Shown: positions 55,982-64,000 of the stretch, piece by piece
Position numbering within the stretch: position 1 is the first letter of the stretch
Layout of the letters: each line of letters starts with the position of its first letter
Assembly (NCBI GenBank): GCA_938010045.1
Contig: CALLFZ010000021.1
Coordinates: 1-64,000, forward strand
From: an uncultured bacterium
GTDB lineage: Bacteria; Verrucomicrobiota; Kiritimatiellia; PWTM01
Length of the DNA stretch: 64,000 nt
Direction: 5' to 3'
Notes under the pieces: generated by a model
Databases searched by the model: none
What the model was told of the DNA's origin: nothing
Seen by the model: the letters and a program-made list of their open reading frames with translations, nothing else
Translations under genes and position numbers: made by a program

Positions 55982-57337
55982 ATGCCGCCGGTGGTTCCAT
56001 TGCTGAAGCCCGATATTCTCGACCTGATTGAGGCCGGGCAGTGGAGCGACCTGCGAGAGTTTCTCGCTCGTCAACCCGCGCCGGAGATCGCGGAGCTGCT
56101 CGCCTCGGTCGAGCATCCGAAGGACCGCCTGATCCTTTTCCGACTGCTGCCCCAACAACTGGCCGACGACGTCTTCGCGAACCTCTCGGCGGACTTGCAG
56201 ACGGCGCTCATCGAGCACATGGCCAACGACGAGGTGCGCGGCGTGTTGTTGCGCCTTTCGCCGGACGACCGCACCGCGCTCTTCGAGGACATGCCGGCCC
56301 GCGTGACGCGGCGTCTGCTCGCCCTGCTGCCCGATTCCGCGCGTCAGGCCGCGATGGAACTGCTCAACTATCCCGAGGGCAGCGTCGGGCGGCTCATGAC
56401 CACCGCCTATGTGCGGATCCGCCCCGAGTGGACGCGCGAGCAGGTGCTCGATCACATCCGCCAGTGGGGACGCGACAGCGAAACGCTGGCGATGCTCTAT
56501 GTGACCGATGAGCGCGGCCGGTTGCTGGACGACATCCCGCTGCGTCGCGTCATTCTCGCGGAGCCGGGCACGCTCGTCGTGGACATGATGGATCATCGGT
56601 TCGTCGCGTTGACCGCCCATCAAGAGCGCGCGCAGGCGGTGCAGATGTTTCGCAAATACGGTCTATTTGCGATGCCCGTGGTGGACCGGGAGGGGATGTT
56701 GCTGGGCATCGTCACGCTCGACGACATCCTCGACGTCGAGGAAATGGAGTCGACGGGCGACTTTCACCGCATCGCGACGGTCCGCCCGCTCGAGACCAGC
56801 TTCACGGAGGCGAGCGTCGGATTGCTCGTCCGGCGGCGGGTTGGGTGGCTGATGGCGCTGCTCGGCATCAACGTGTTCTCGGGCTCGGGCATCGTCGCGT
56901 TCGAGGACGTGATTTCCGCGAACATGGCGCTGGTGTTTTTCCTGCCGCTGCTGATCGACAGCGGCGGCAATGCGGCCTCGCAGAGCGCGACGCTCGTGAT
57001 CCGCGCGCTGGCGATCGGCGACATCCGATTGCGAGACTGGCTGCGGATGGCGGGCCGCGAGTTTGCGCAAGCTTCATGGATCGGGCTGACGATGGCCGCG
57101 GGCGTGTTCGCGCTTGGGGTCTGGCGCAGCGGATTCGCGATCGGAGTGGTTGTGGCGCTGGCGATGTTTTCGGTCGTTCTGCTCAACTGTTTGATCGGTG
57201 TTCTGCTGCCGTTCGGGCTCGCCCGTGCGCGGCTGGATCCCGCCGCGGCGAGTGTGCCGCTCATCACGTCGATCGCGGATGTCACGGGTGTGTTTGTCTA
57301 CTTTTTGATCGCGCGCGCATGGTTGGCGAGGATGTGA
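55982..57337 (+). CDS. mgtE: Magnesium transporter MgtE (copy 2)
   Basis: A 451-residue paralogue with the same order: N-domain (LARQPAPEIAELLASVEHPKDRLILFRLLP), CBS pair (QMFRKYGLFAMPVVDREGMLLGIVTLDDIL) and pore (LIDSGGNAASQSATLVIRALAIGDI, ADVTGVFVYFLIARAW). The pore signature has GNAASQ in place of GNAGSQ. The copies clearly arose by tandem duplication but have diverged throughout. MgtE forms homodimers, so a heterodimeric channel from these adjacent, co-translated genes is possible. Divalent specificity may differ. Confidence 0.94.
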   Translation: MPPVVPLLKPDILDLIEAGQWSDLREFLARQPAPEIAELLASVEHPKDRLILFRLLPQQLADDVFANLSADLQTALIEHMANDEVRGVLLRLSPDDRTALFEDMPARVTRRLLALLPDSARQAAMELLNYPEGSVGRLMTTAYVRIRPEWTREQVLDHIRQWGRDSETLAMLYVTDERGRLLDDIPLRRVILAEPGTLVVDMMDHRFVALTAHQERAQAVQMFRKYGLFAMPVVDREGMLLGIVTLDDILDVEEMESTGDFHRIATVRPLETSFTEASVGLLVRRRVGWLMALLGINVFSGSGIVAFEDVISANMALVFFLPLLIDSGGNAASQSATLVIRALAIGDIRLRDWLRMAGREFAQASWIGLTMAAGVFALGVWRSGFAIGVVVALAMFSVVLLNCLIGVLLPFGLARARLDPAAASVPLITSIADVTGVFVYFLIARAWLARM

Positions 57338-57378
57338 GGTGTCTCGTCGGCGCGCGCGACCCACACGGAGGTACAGCG

Positions 57379-59982
57379 ATGACGCACGCATGGCTCAGCG
57401 GGGCGGGGACGGTCCTGATCGGAATCGCGGTCGCGGCGGAAGACCTCGTGCCGTTTGCACCGCCCTGGGATGACGCGGCCGAGGGGCCGCTCGACTTGCG
57501 GCCGGTGTTCCAGCAGTCGGCCGACTCGATCCGACCGATCCGCGTGCGGGACGGCCATCTCGTCGCCGGCGGCGAGCGCGTGCGCCTGTTCGGCGTGAAC
57601 TTCACGGCCGCCGCGAACTTTCCCGCGCCGGAGGACGCGCCGAAGATCGCGGCCCGGCTGGCGAGCCACGGCGTCAACGCGGTGCGTTTCCACTTCCTCG
57701 ACGCGGTGTGGGGCGAGCCGCGCCTGATCCGATATGAGAGTGGATCCTGGACGAACTGGAACGAGGATGCTCTGCGCCAGCTGGACGTGTTTTTGCACGA
57801 GCTGAAACGACAGGGCATCTACTGGAACATCAATCTGCTGGTGGGGCGACGGTTTGGCGTCGGCGATGGGGTGGACCCATTGATTCAGCAGCTCGACTGG
57901 AAAGCCGCCCACGCCGTTGGATGTTTTCACCGGCCGCATCTGGAGGCGCAAAAAGCCTACGCGCGCCGGCTGCTCGACCGCACCAATACGGTGAGCCGCG
58001 TGCGCATTGCGGATGACCCCGCGCTGGCGGTGGTCGAGATCAACAACGAAAACGGTCTGATCCACACCTGGATGGGGGGCCAGTTCGACGAACTGCCGGA
58101 GGTATTCGCGACCGATCTGCAGGCGCAATGGAACCGATGGCTCGCGGCGAGATATTCCGCGGCCGCGGCCATGGCGGCGGCGTGGGGGGCACGCAGCGAA
58201 CCACTCGGGCCGGAGCTGCTCACGAACGCCGATTTCCGGGCGGGCGCATCCGGCTGGGTGCTCGAACGGCACCGCGGCGCGCGGGCGCGTGTCGAGGCCT
58301 CCCATGGCGTTGCGACCGTACAGATTGAAGACGCGGCCGACGGCGGTTCGGCGGTGCAGTTCAACCAACCCGGGTTTGCGGTGCGGCGCGGAGCGCTCTA
58401 TACGGTCCGCTTCCGTGTGGCGGCTGACCGTCCGCGCCGCCTCTCGGCCAACGTCATGCAGGCGCACGCCCCGTGGGAGGCCGTTGGGTGGAGCGCCCGG
58501 ATCGAGGCGAAACCCGAGTGGACCTCGTATGAGTTCGTGTTCGAGGCCGACCGCGATGATTCCCGGGTTCGGTTCGGATTCGCGGACCTCGCGCAAGCGG
58601 GAGCGACCTTTCGGTTTGCGGATCTATCGGTGCGGCCGGGCGGGCGGATCGGGCCGGCGGAGGACGAGTGTCCGGCGCGTGGTACGGTGCGCTGGCCGAG
58701 GCGGAATGAACGGCGTGTCGTGAGCGAAGGACAGCGGCGAGACTGGATCCGATTTCTGTGGGAGACCGAGCGGGCGTACTGGAACGAGATGCGCCGGTAT
58801 TTAATCGACGAGCTCCACGTTCGCGCCCCGGTGGTGGGCACGACGGTGATGACCTCAACGCCGCGGCTGATGGGAGAGTTCGAGCTGGTGGACACCCACA
58901 GCTACTGGCAGCACCCACGTTGGCCCGGCCGACCTTGGGACCCCGACCACTGGATCGTCGATCCGCGCTCGATGGTGGACTCTCCTCGCGAGGCGACCGT
59001 CCGCGGTCTTTCGTGGCAGCGGGTCAAGGGGCGGCCGCACATGGTCAGCGAATACAACCATCCCGCGCCGAATCCACATGCGGGCGAGGGGCCGCTGATG
59101 CTCGCGATCTGGGGCTGCCTCCAGGACTGGGACGCGATTTTCCTCTACACGTGGGCGCACGGCCACGATACGCTGAAGCCGGGTCGAATTCCCGGCTACT
59201 TCGATATTGGCCAGCACCCGACGATTCTGGCCAACCTGCGCCCCGCGGCGATCGCGTTCCGTCGATGCGATCTGGCGCCGGGTCGGGAGCTGGTCACCGC
59301 GCCATGGTCGAAAGACCGGGAACTCGCCGCCATTACGGAGCGCGGCCGTGCGTGGGATGTGGCGGGCCTGGGGCACTCAGGGCTGCCGCTGGACGCGGCG
59401 CTCGAACGGCGCGTCGCTCTCGATCTCGATGCGGTGGACACGAACGCCGCGCCGGCCGCCCCCGAGTCGGACCGCCGCGAATGGCGCGCTGACACCGGGC
59501 AGATCGAATGGCGGCTGCTGGAGCCGGGTCGTGGGCGACTCGTGGTGCGCGCGCCCCGCTTCCGGGCCGCGCTGGGACGCATCGCGGACGCAGTCGTGGA
59601 TCTGGGCGACGGCATGAGCGTTCGTGTCGGCGCGACGCGACTCGGCTCAGCGACCTTTGCGGTCACGGTGATCGAGGGTGAGTCGGTCGTTCGCGGACCG
59701 ATGCGGGCCATTGTCGCCGCCACGGCGTACACGGAAAACACCGACATGCGCTGGACGTCGCCCGAGATGCGGTCCGTTGGCCGGAACTGGGGTCGGGCGC
59801 CGAGTCGAATCGAACCCGTTCGCTTCGAGTTGCGCGTGCCCGGCGCCCGCGGCGCGCTGCAGCCGCTCGACGAGCGCGGACGTCCGGCCGGTCCGCCGCT
59901 CGCGATGCGCGACGGCGTCGTCAACATCGAGCAGACGGGCACGCTCTGGTATGAGTTGCGACTTGAGTCGCCGTCTCCTTGA
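57379..59982 (+). CDS. Secreted clan-A (GH5-like) glycoside hydrolase with inserted carbohydrate-binding module
   Basis: An 867-residue protein with a signal peptide (WLSGAGTVLIGIAVAAED). The TIM-barrel part begins LVAGGERVRLFGVNFTAA and continues HGVNAVRFHFLDAVW. The acid/base candidate is Glu in VVEINNENG (about 220) and the nucleophile candidate Glu in MVSEYNHPAPN (about 555). Between them lies a CBM4/9-like jelly-roll, about 277-430 (LLTNADFRAGASGWVLERHR ... FRFADLSVRPGG), so the binding module interrupts the barrel. A beta-rich C-terminal domain follows. The specific GH family and substrate cannot be fixed by eye. GGAGG lies 7 nt before the ATG, 41 nt after mgtE copy 2. Confidence 0.85.
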   Translation: MTHAWLSGAGTVLIGIAVAAEDLVPFAPPWDDAAEGPLDLRPVFQQSADSIRPIRVRDGHLVAGGERVRLFGVNFTAAANFPAPEDAPKIAARLASHGVNAVRFHFLDAVWGEPRLIRYESGSWTNWNEDALRQLDVFLHELKRQGIYWNINLLVGRRFGVGDGVDPLIQQLDWKAAHAVGCFHRPHLEAQKAYARRLLDRTNTVSRVRIADDPALAVVEINNENGLIHTWMGGQFDELPEVFATDLQAQWNRWLAARYSAAAAMAAAWGARSEPLGPELLTNADFRAGASGWVLERHRGARARVEASHGVATVQIEDAADGGSAVQFNQPGFAVRRGALYTVRFRVAADRPRRLSANVMQAHAPWEAVGWSARIEAKPEWTSYEFVFEADRDDSRVRFGFADLAQAGATFRFADLSVRPGGRIGPAEDECPARGTVRWPRRNERRVVSEGQRRDWIRFLWETERAYWNEMRRYLIDELHVRAPVVGTTVMTSTPRLMGEFELVDTHSYWQHPRWPGRPWDPDHWIVDPRSMVDSPREATVRGLSWQRVKGRPHMVSEYNHPAPNPHAGEGPLMLAIWGCLQDWDAIFLYTWAHGHDTLKPGRIPGYFDIGQHPTILANLRPAAIAFRRCDLAPGRELVTAPWSKDRELAAITERGRAWDVAGLGHSGLPLDAALERRVALDLDAVDTNAAPAAPESDRREWRADTGQIEWRLLEPGRGRLVVRAPRFRAALGRIADAVVDLGDGMSVRVGATRLGSATFAVTVIEGESVVRGPMRAIVAATAYTENTDMRWTSPEMRSVGRNWGRAPSRIEPVRFELRVPGARGALQPLDERGRPAGPPLAMRDGVVNIEQTGTLWYELRLESPSP

Positions 59983-59997
59983 GCGTTCGCGGTTGTG

Positions 59998-60059
59998 TCA
60001 TTTTGTGCAAAAAAAAGATCATTTTGTGCAACGACAGTAACCGGCCGCGGTCCTATTGT
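59998..60059 (+). promoter_or_regulatory. Paired operator-like direct repeats abutting a promoter
   Basis: TCATTTTGTGCAA occurs twice as perfect direct repeats, at 59998-60010 and 60019-60031, 21 bp (two helical turns) apart. The second copy ends at the first base of a possible -35, ACGACA (60031-60036), which is followed by a 17-bp spacer and TATTGT (60054-60059). AT-rich repeats are very rare in this GC-rich window. The layout resembles binding sites of an activator touching RNA polymerase, as in AraC-type control. No regulator gene lies next to it. Confidence 0.6.
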
Positions 60060-60148
60060 GCTGTCGCTCGTACGACGGCGCACCGGTTGGAGGTGTCCGA
60101 CGAGCCCGGGCGCCCGGCGTGTGGCGAGCGAGCGGAACGGGTTGCGGC

Positions 60149-60526
60149 ATGACGGCGAATGAGCGCATCCGTGCGGCGCTGGAGCGCCGGCCGGTGGATC
60201 GAATACCGGTGGATCTCTGGTGCACACCGGAGATCGGCGCCGTGCTTCGCTCGTACTGTGGGGTGACGACCGACCTGGACCTGTTCCGGGCGCTCGGGCT
60301 CGACAACATCGTCTGGGTGTTCGTGGACGACCGTTCGCGGGAAGGCGAACGGGCGGGCGCCCAGTCGGGCGGGGGGGCGGAGTCCGGCGGGTCGCGCACG
60401 ATGTGGGGCGTGCCGCTCCGCGACGTGCAGGCCGGACCCGCCCACTACGCCGAATTCGGTAATCCGCCTCGCGATGATCGAAAGCGCGTGGGAGGGGCGG
60501 CCATGAGTGGGGGAGTCGTTGGATGA
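60149..60526 (+). pseudogene. Truncated uroporphyrinogen-decarboxylase-family gene
   Basis: The first about 105 codons read like the N-terminus of a UroD-family methyltransferase/decarboxylase protein: MTANERIRAALERRPVDRIP, VDLWCTPEIGAVLR, then WGVPLRDVQAGPAHYAEFGNPP. Full-length members are about 330-380 residues. Here the frame turns into RDDRKRVGGAAMSGGVVG and stops after 125 residues, with the next gene starting at the stop (ATGA). The C-terminal two thirds, including the rest of the barrel, are missing, so it is most likely a deletion remnant. PVC UroD-like proteins are often encoded in sugar-degradation clusters and are not haem enzymes. Confidence 0.7.
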
Positions 60527-61368
60527 TGATCGGTCGCGACCGCCGTAGTGGGCGCCTGGGGGCCCTTGCGGCCGGCGTCGGCGCGCTCCTCGTGACACTG
60601 TCCGTTTCTGCCCAGACTCCGGCGGCGCGGCGCGAGGTGGTGTGGCGGGCACCGCACTACATCGTGACCTGGGGAGACGGCGATCTATGGGTGCAGTTGT
60701 TACATGAGGGCGTAGCGGACGGCCCTCCATTTCGGGCGTTCTACGCGGGTTTCTGGGCTCGCGAAGCGGGGTATGCCGTCCGGCGCCAGCTCGCGAGCGC
60801 AACGATCGAAACCGCGAAGCCGCCCATCCGCGCCGCCTCCTCGGAGGTTCGGCTCCGAATCCGACTGGAGGACGAGCGCAAATCGCGGGTGGAGGCCGAT
60901 GCGCGGTTTCTCTCGAACTCGGTGGTGATCGAGGCGCGGTACCGCATGTCCGCGCGGGAATCCGTCGGCATCGGCCGCGCATCGGTCTACTTCGGACGCC
61001 CTCCGCACGTCCCCGCGCGTCCGGTCTCGACCATCGCGAACCTTGCGGAGCTCTGCCGGGACTTGGCCGTGGATCTCGTGCTGGAGGACGGATCGCGGAT
61101 CACTCTGCCCTTCGCGGACGACGTGGCGAATCAGATTCGCTGCACGCAGTGGACCGTGCGAGGTCTGTGGACGAACTGGGTCGTGCGGGGGACCACGGAC
61201 CGGCGCGACGCATGGTTTCGGTACTGGCAATACAGCGGCACGAAGCCAGTGGAGGGGTTCGGGTTTCTCTACCTCCGGGAAGGCGCGAACGCCGAGGGGC
61301 GGGCGACGATCGAGTGGCTCCCAGCGGTGAGTTCAAGTGTGGGCGTTGCGCCGTCGTCGCGCCAGTGA
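60523..61368 (+). CDS. Secreted protein of unknown function, tandem paralogue A
   Basis: A 281-residue protein with a signal peptide (LGALAAGVGALLVTLSVSAQ-TP) and a beta-rich body. It is clearly related to the next gene. Shared blocks, in order, are GPPFR-AFYAGFWA-EAGY, IETAKPPIRA, RIRLEDERKSRVE, VIEARYRMS, QWTVRGLWTNWVVRG, and FRYWQYSGTKPVEGFGFLYL. No catalytic motif is recognised. A conserved Lys/Arg-rich ERKSR block and several Trp residues suggest a carbohydrate-facing beta-sandwich, but this is a guess. GGGGGAG lies about 8 nt before the ATG, which overlaps the stop of the UroD fragment. Confidence 0.75.
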   Translation: MMIGRDRRSGRLGALAAGVGALLVTLSVSAQTPAARREVVWRAPHYIVTWGDGDLWVQLLHEGVADGPPFRAFYAGFWAREAGYAVRRQLASATIETAKPPIRAASSEVRLRIRLEDERKSRVEADARFLSNSVVIEARYRMSARESVGIGRASVYFGRPPHVPARPVSTIANLAELCRDLAVDLVLEDGSRITLPFADDVANQIRCTQWTVRGLWTNWVVRGTTDRRDAWFRYWQYSGTKPVEGFGFLYLREGANAEGRATIEWLPAVSSSVGVAPSSRQ

Positions 61369-61438
61369 GTCAGAAGGAGTTTCGGCCCGCCGGAAGCCGC
61401 GAACACGGCTGCCGTGGCCAACCAAGGAGGTGCGAAAT

Positions 61439-62350
61439 ATGTGGTCCGGATCTTGTTGGACGGGTCGGCAGCAAGGCGGCGGCGTCGCGATCCGATGGGC
61501 TGCCGTGGCACTGCCCCTCCTGCTACGGGCGGCTGCAGGCCGCCCCGAGGAGGAGGCCGAGGTCGGGACCAGCGCCGACCTCGTGGCTCGCGGAACCCTG
61601 GTGGACGAAAGTCAGAGCCACCAAGCGTGGTGGGCAGACCACTCGCTGTTCATCCAGCTTCGCCGCGACGGAGCTGCCGAGGGGCCTCCATTCCGGATCT
61701 CCGGCGGCAATTTCTGGGCCACCGAGCGCGGATACCGACTGCGCCGTGGGATTACCAGCTCGGCCATCGAGACCGCCAAGCCCCCGGCGCGCGCCACCCC
61801 CGGCGGGGGCCGTCGAATTCAGATCCGCCTCGAGAATGAAAGAAAATCTCGCATGGAGTTCGAGTTACAGATGAGCCCCACCGGCTCCGTGATCGAGGCG
61901 CGCTATCGTCCTTCGCCGAACGACAGCGGCGCCACCGGCCGTGCCGGTCTACGGTTTCCCGCCGTCCGCGGCGTACCACGTGCCCGCCGCGAAGGGACGC
62001 AACCCAACTGGAGCGAGTTGTGCGCCGGTTTGGAGCTGGACATTGTCACCGAGTCCGGCGAGCGCCGCGTGTACGCCTTTGGCGACGAGGTCGAGCAGAT
62101 GCCGCCGTTCGTGGAATGGACGGTTCGTGGCCTGTGGAGTGTCTGGGAAGTTCGCGGGCGGATGGACACACGAGGCGAGGCGTTCCGCTACTGGCAGTAC
62201 TCGGGGACGCGTCCCGCCGAAGGCTTCGGTATCAGTTACTTGCATGATCGCCAGGCCGCGAACCGTCGTGTGTCGGTCGAGTGGGTGCGGCGCGGGGCGG
62301 TGTCAGGCGACGGCGCGGCAACGCCGGCATCCGGAGGACCCGCGCGATGA
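61439..62350 (+). CDS. Secreted protein of unknown function, tandem paralogue B
   Basis: A 303-residue paralogue of the preceding gene. It has a hydrophobic leader (VAIRWAAVALPLLLRAAAG) then the same blocks: GPPFR-ISGGNFWATERGY, IETAKPPARA, QIRLENERKSRME, VIEARYRPS, EWTVRGLWSVWEVRG, and FRYWQYSGTRPAEGFGISYL. The start at 61439 is set by a perfect AAGGAGG 8 nt upstream. Its stop overlaps the GH106-like gene (ATGA), so it is co-translated with a rhamnosidase-type enzyme, hinting at a role in the same polysaccharide breakdown. No known fold or activity. Confidence 0.75.
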   Translation: MWSGSCWTGRQQGGGVAIRWAAVALPLLLRAAAGRPEEEAEVGTSADLVARGTLVDESQSHQAWWADHSLFIQLRRDGAAEGPPFRISGGNFWATERGYRLRRGITSSAIETAKPPARATPGGGRRIQIRLENERKSRMEFELQMSPTGSVIEARYRPSPNDSGATGRAGLRFPAVRGVPRARREGTQPNWSELCAGLELDIVTESGERRVYAFGDEVEQMPPFVEWTVRGLWSVWEVRGRMDTRGEAFRYWQYSGTRPAEGFGISYLHDRQAANRRVSVEWVRRGAVSGDGAATPASGGPAR

Positions 62351-64000
62351 TACGGAGGAGCATACGAGGGCGCGAAATGAGGACGATGGTCTTGCTCTTG
62401 CTTCTGGTGGCCTACTGCGCCCAGGCTGCGGGGCGCCGGCCAACGCCGGAGACGGAATTCCGCTCGCCACCGGATGCGGCGCGGCCGCTGACGTGGTGGC
62501 ACTGGCTGAACGGCAACATCACGCGCGAGGGCATTCGCAAGGATCTCGAAGCGATGGCTCGGATCGGCCTTGGCGGCTGCTACCTGTTCAGTTGCGGCGG
62601 CCTTTGGCCGACCGGCGAGGTTCGGTTCTTGCAGCCGGAATGGCTCGATATGGTCCGCCACACGATCGCGGAGGCAGAGCGTCTCGGTCTGAAGTTCGGC
62701 GTGCATAATTGTGACGGCTTCTCGCAGGCGGGCGGTCCGTGGATCACGCCCGAGACTTCAATGAAGATCCTCGTGTGGACGGCGTCCGACGTCGTTGGAC
62801 CGGGCGAGCGGCAGATCGAATTGCCGCGCCCCGACATGCGCGAAGGGTTCTATCGCGACATCGCGGTCGTCGCATTTCCTCGTCCCGAGGGTTCCGATCT
62901 CAGCGGGGAACTCGGGGGAACCCTGCCAGCCGACGAGCTGACCGCGCTGGCCGATCGAGATCCCGCGACCCAGGCGGCATTTCCGGCGAGCGGCCGCGGG
63001 CATCGTATCGAATGGCGGTTTCCAACGCCGCGAGTGATCCGCTCGCTGCAGGCGTGGAACTGCGCGCCGCAGGTGTGGGAGTCGGACACACCCATCGTGC
63101 TGGAGGTTTCGACGGACGGCACGACCTTCCGGCCCGCGGGTGTCTTCACGTTCAACTGGGACTTCGGCTCGCCGCGCGAGCCGATCACCGTGGCGTTCGA
63201 TTGCGCGACCGCGGTCGTGGCCCGGCTCTCGTTCACCAATGAACGGCCGCTGCGGGTGGGCGAGCTCGTTCTCAGTGATGCCGCGCGTGTGCAGTTCGCC
63301 GAGGCAAAGGCGGCGCGATTGCAAAGCCGCGGGCATGGCGCCGAATCCCGACATTATCGCGCTTATCCCGGGCCCGATCCGACCCGCCCGCTGCCGGCCA
63401 CCCACGTTGTAAGTCCCGACGAAGTTGTGGAGCTGACGAATCGGATGTCGGCCGACGGCCGGCTGGTCTGGTCGCCCCCGGATGGCCGACGCTGGCGGGT
63501 GCTGCGGATCGGCTTTACCAGCAACGGCCACTATGTCTCACCGGCGACCCCCGAAGGCCGGGGACTGGAATGCGACAAACTGAACGGCGACATCGTCAGA
63601 TTTCACCTCGAACAGTACGTCGGACGGCTTCTGCGGCTGGCCGGTCCGGCCGCGGGACGCACGTTCATCGCTTTGGAGACGGACAGCTGGGAGTGCGGCA
63701 TACAGAACTGGACCGATGACCTTGACCGTCGCTTTCGTGCGGCGTGCGGCTATGACCTGACGAGCTTCTGGCCCGCGCTGCTCGAGGGCTGGGTCGTGGG
63801 GTCGGCCGACGAAACCGATCGCATGCTTTGGGACTGGCGGAGGTTTCTCGCCGATGAGCTCGACCGTAACTTTTTCGCGGTGGTATCGAAGTTCGCGACC
63901 GACCACGGTCTCACGTATGTCGCGGAGAGCACTGGCCGCCAACAATTCCTCTACAACGTGGGCTGGCACCGGCACAGCCACGTCCCGATGGGGGAATTCT
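62347..64000 (+). CDS. GH106-like alpha-L-rhamnosidase family glycosidase (C-terminus beyond window)
   Basis: 551 codons are visible; the gene runs off the right edge. A signal peptide (MRTMVLLLLLVAYCAQAAG) precedes the family opening FRSPPDAARPLTWWHWLNGNITREGIRKDLEAMARIGLGG, typical of GH106 and related enzymes that remove alpha-L-rhamnose from pectin-like or gellan-like glycans. Later blocks include LKFGVHNCDGFSQAGGPWI, a beta-sandwich insert, and FIALETDSWECGIQNWTDDLDRRFRAACGYDLTSFWPALLEG with acidic residues suited to catalysis. ATG 62347 has GGAGGA 8 nt upstream and overlaps the preceding stop. ATG 62377 is an alternative with a tighter signal peptide. Confidence 0.85.
   Translation, partial: MIRRSIRGREMRTMVLLLLLVAYCAQAAGRRPTPETEFRSPPDAARPLTWWHWLNGNITREGIRKDLEAMARIGLGGCYLFSCGGLWPTGEVRFLQPEWLDMVRHTIAEAERLGLKFGVHNCDGFSQAGGPWITPETSMKILVWTASDVVGPGERQIELPRPDMREGFYRDIAVVAFPRPEGSDLSGELGGTLPADELTALADRDPATQAAFPASGRGHRIEWRFPTPRVIRSLQAWNCAPQVWESDTPIVLEVSTDGTTFRPAGVFTFNWDFGSPREPITVAFDCATAVVARLSFTNERPLRVGELVLSDAARVQFAEAKAARLQSRGHGAESRHYRAYPGPDPTRPLPATHVVSPDEVVELTNRMSADGRLVWSPPDGRRWRVLRIGFTSNGHYVSPATPEGRGLECDKLNGDIVRFHLEQYVGRLLRLAGPAAGRTFIALETDSWECGIQNWTDDLDRRFRAACGYDLTSFWPALLEGWVVGSADETDRMLWDWRRFLADELDRNFFAVVSKFATDHGLTYVAESTGRQQFLYNVGWHRHSHVPMGEF

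Noticed and set aside
60149-60526. Haem biosynthesis gene hemE
   Set aside because: It is a truncated member of the wider UroD superfamily in a carbohydrate cluster, with no other haem genes nearby.

Overview
This is a 64 kb, GC-rich bacterial chromosome segment carrying about fifty genes. I infer a member of the PVC group (Verrucomicrobiota/Kiritimatiellota). The pointers are a Minf_1886-type conserved protein beside a DUF1844 protein, autotransporter-associated beta-strand repeats, Tat-exported Gfo/Idh/MocA oxidoreductases, a GH106-like glycosidase and other large secreted carbohydrate-active proteins. This rests on gene-content recognition, not on a phylogeny.

Layout. 1-5.7 kb, minus strand: the N-terminal part of an autotransporter-repeat surface protein, a decayed N-terminal relative of it, and a 1180-residue LamG/beta-helix lipoprotein. 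5.9-10.4 kb, minus: a ten-gene, tightly overlapping Mrp-type cation antiporter operon (E, F, G, MbhD-like, PTS-EIIA-like, PII-like, B, MbhE-like, C, D) with no NuoL-like MrpA core. 10.6-14.9 kb, plus: leuS, a small membrane protein, agmatine deiminase and an EF-hand protein ending at a clear terminator. 15.1-21.9 kb, minus: coaBC, an unusual medium-chain dehydrogenase, a sorbitol-6-phosphate-dehydrogenase-like SDR, a PP2C-like phosphatase and a PAS histidine kinase, all nearly or actually overlapping. 22-34 kb: a glycine-zipper lipoprotein (minus), then on plus rsmE, secA, lnt, the rpmH-rnpA-yidD-yidC-khpB cluster and aconitase. 34.4-36.7 kb, minus: two Gfo/Idh/MocA oxidoreductases. 36.8-38.1 kb: a gene-poor island with a dispersed repeat. 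38.2-39.7 kb, plus: tRNA-His(GTG), a HIT protein, Minf_1886 and DUF1844. 39.7-47.1 kb, minus: an eight-gene housekeeping operon (GGDEF, rsmD, EF-G paralogue, yebC, ruvC, folD, lptF/G, surE). 47.2-54.4 kb, plus: a candidate exopolysaccharide module made of a TPR/deacetylase/beta-barrel fusion, an MBOAT acyltransferase, a small membrane protein, a second repeat island and a secreted SGNH hydrolase. 54.6-57.3 kb: tandem mgtE genes. 57.4-64 kb: a carbohydrate-utilisation region with a clan-A glycosidase, a truncated uroporphyrinogen-decarboxylase-family gene, two tandem secreted paralogues of unknown function and the start of a GH106-like alpha-L-rhamnosidase.

Several intergenic regions carry sigma70-type promoters with exactly 17 bp between hexamers. 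The points most worth following up are the rearranged Mrp operon with two embedded regulator-like genes, the single-chain PgaA/PgaB-like fusion with its MBOAT and SGNH partners, the GTGCCTGTCCCC repeat islands, the paired TCATTTTGTGCAA repeats abutting a promoter, and the two-Rossmann dehydrogenase. No CRISPR array, rRNA, intact transposase or prophage was seen.
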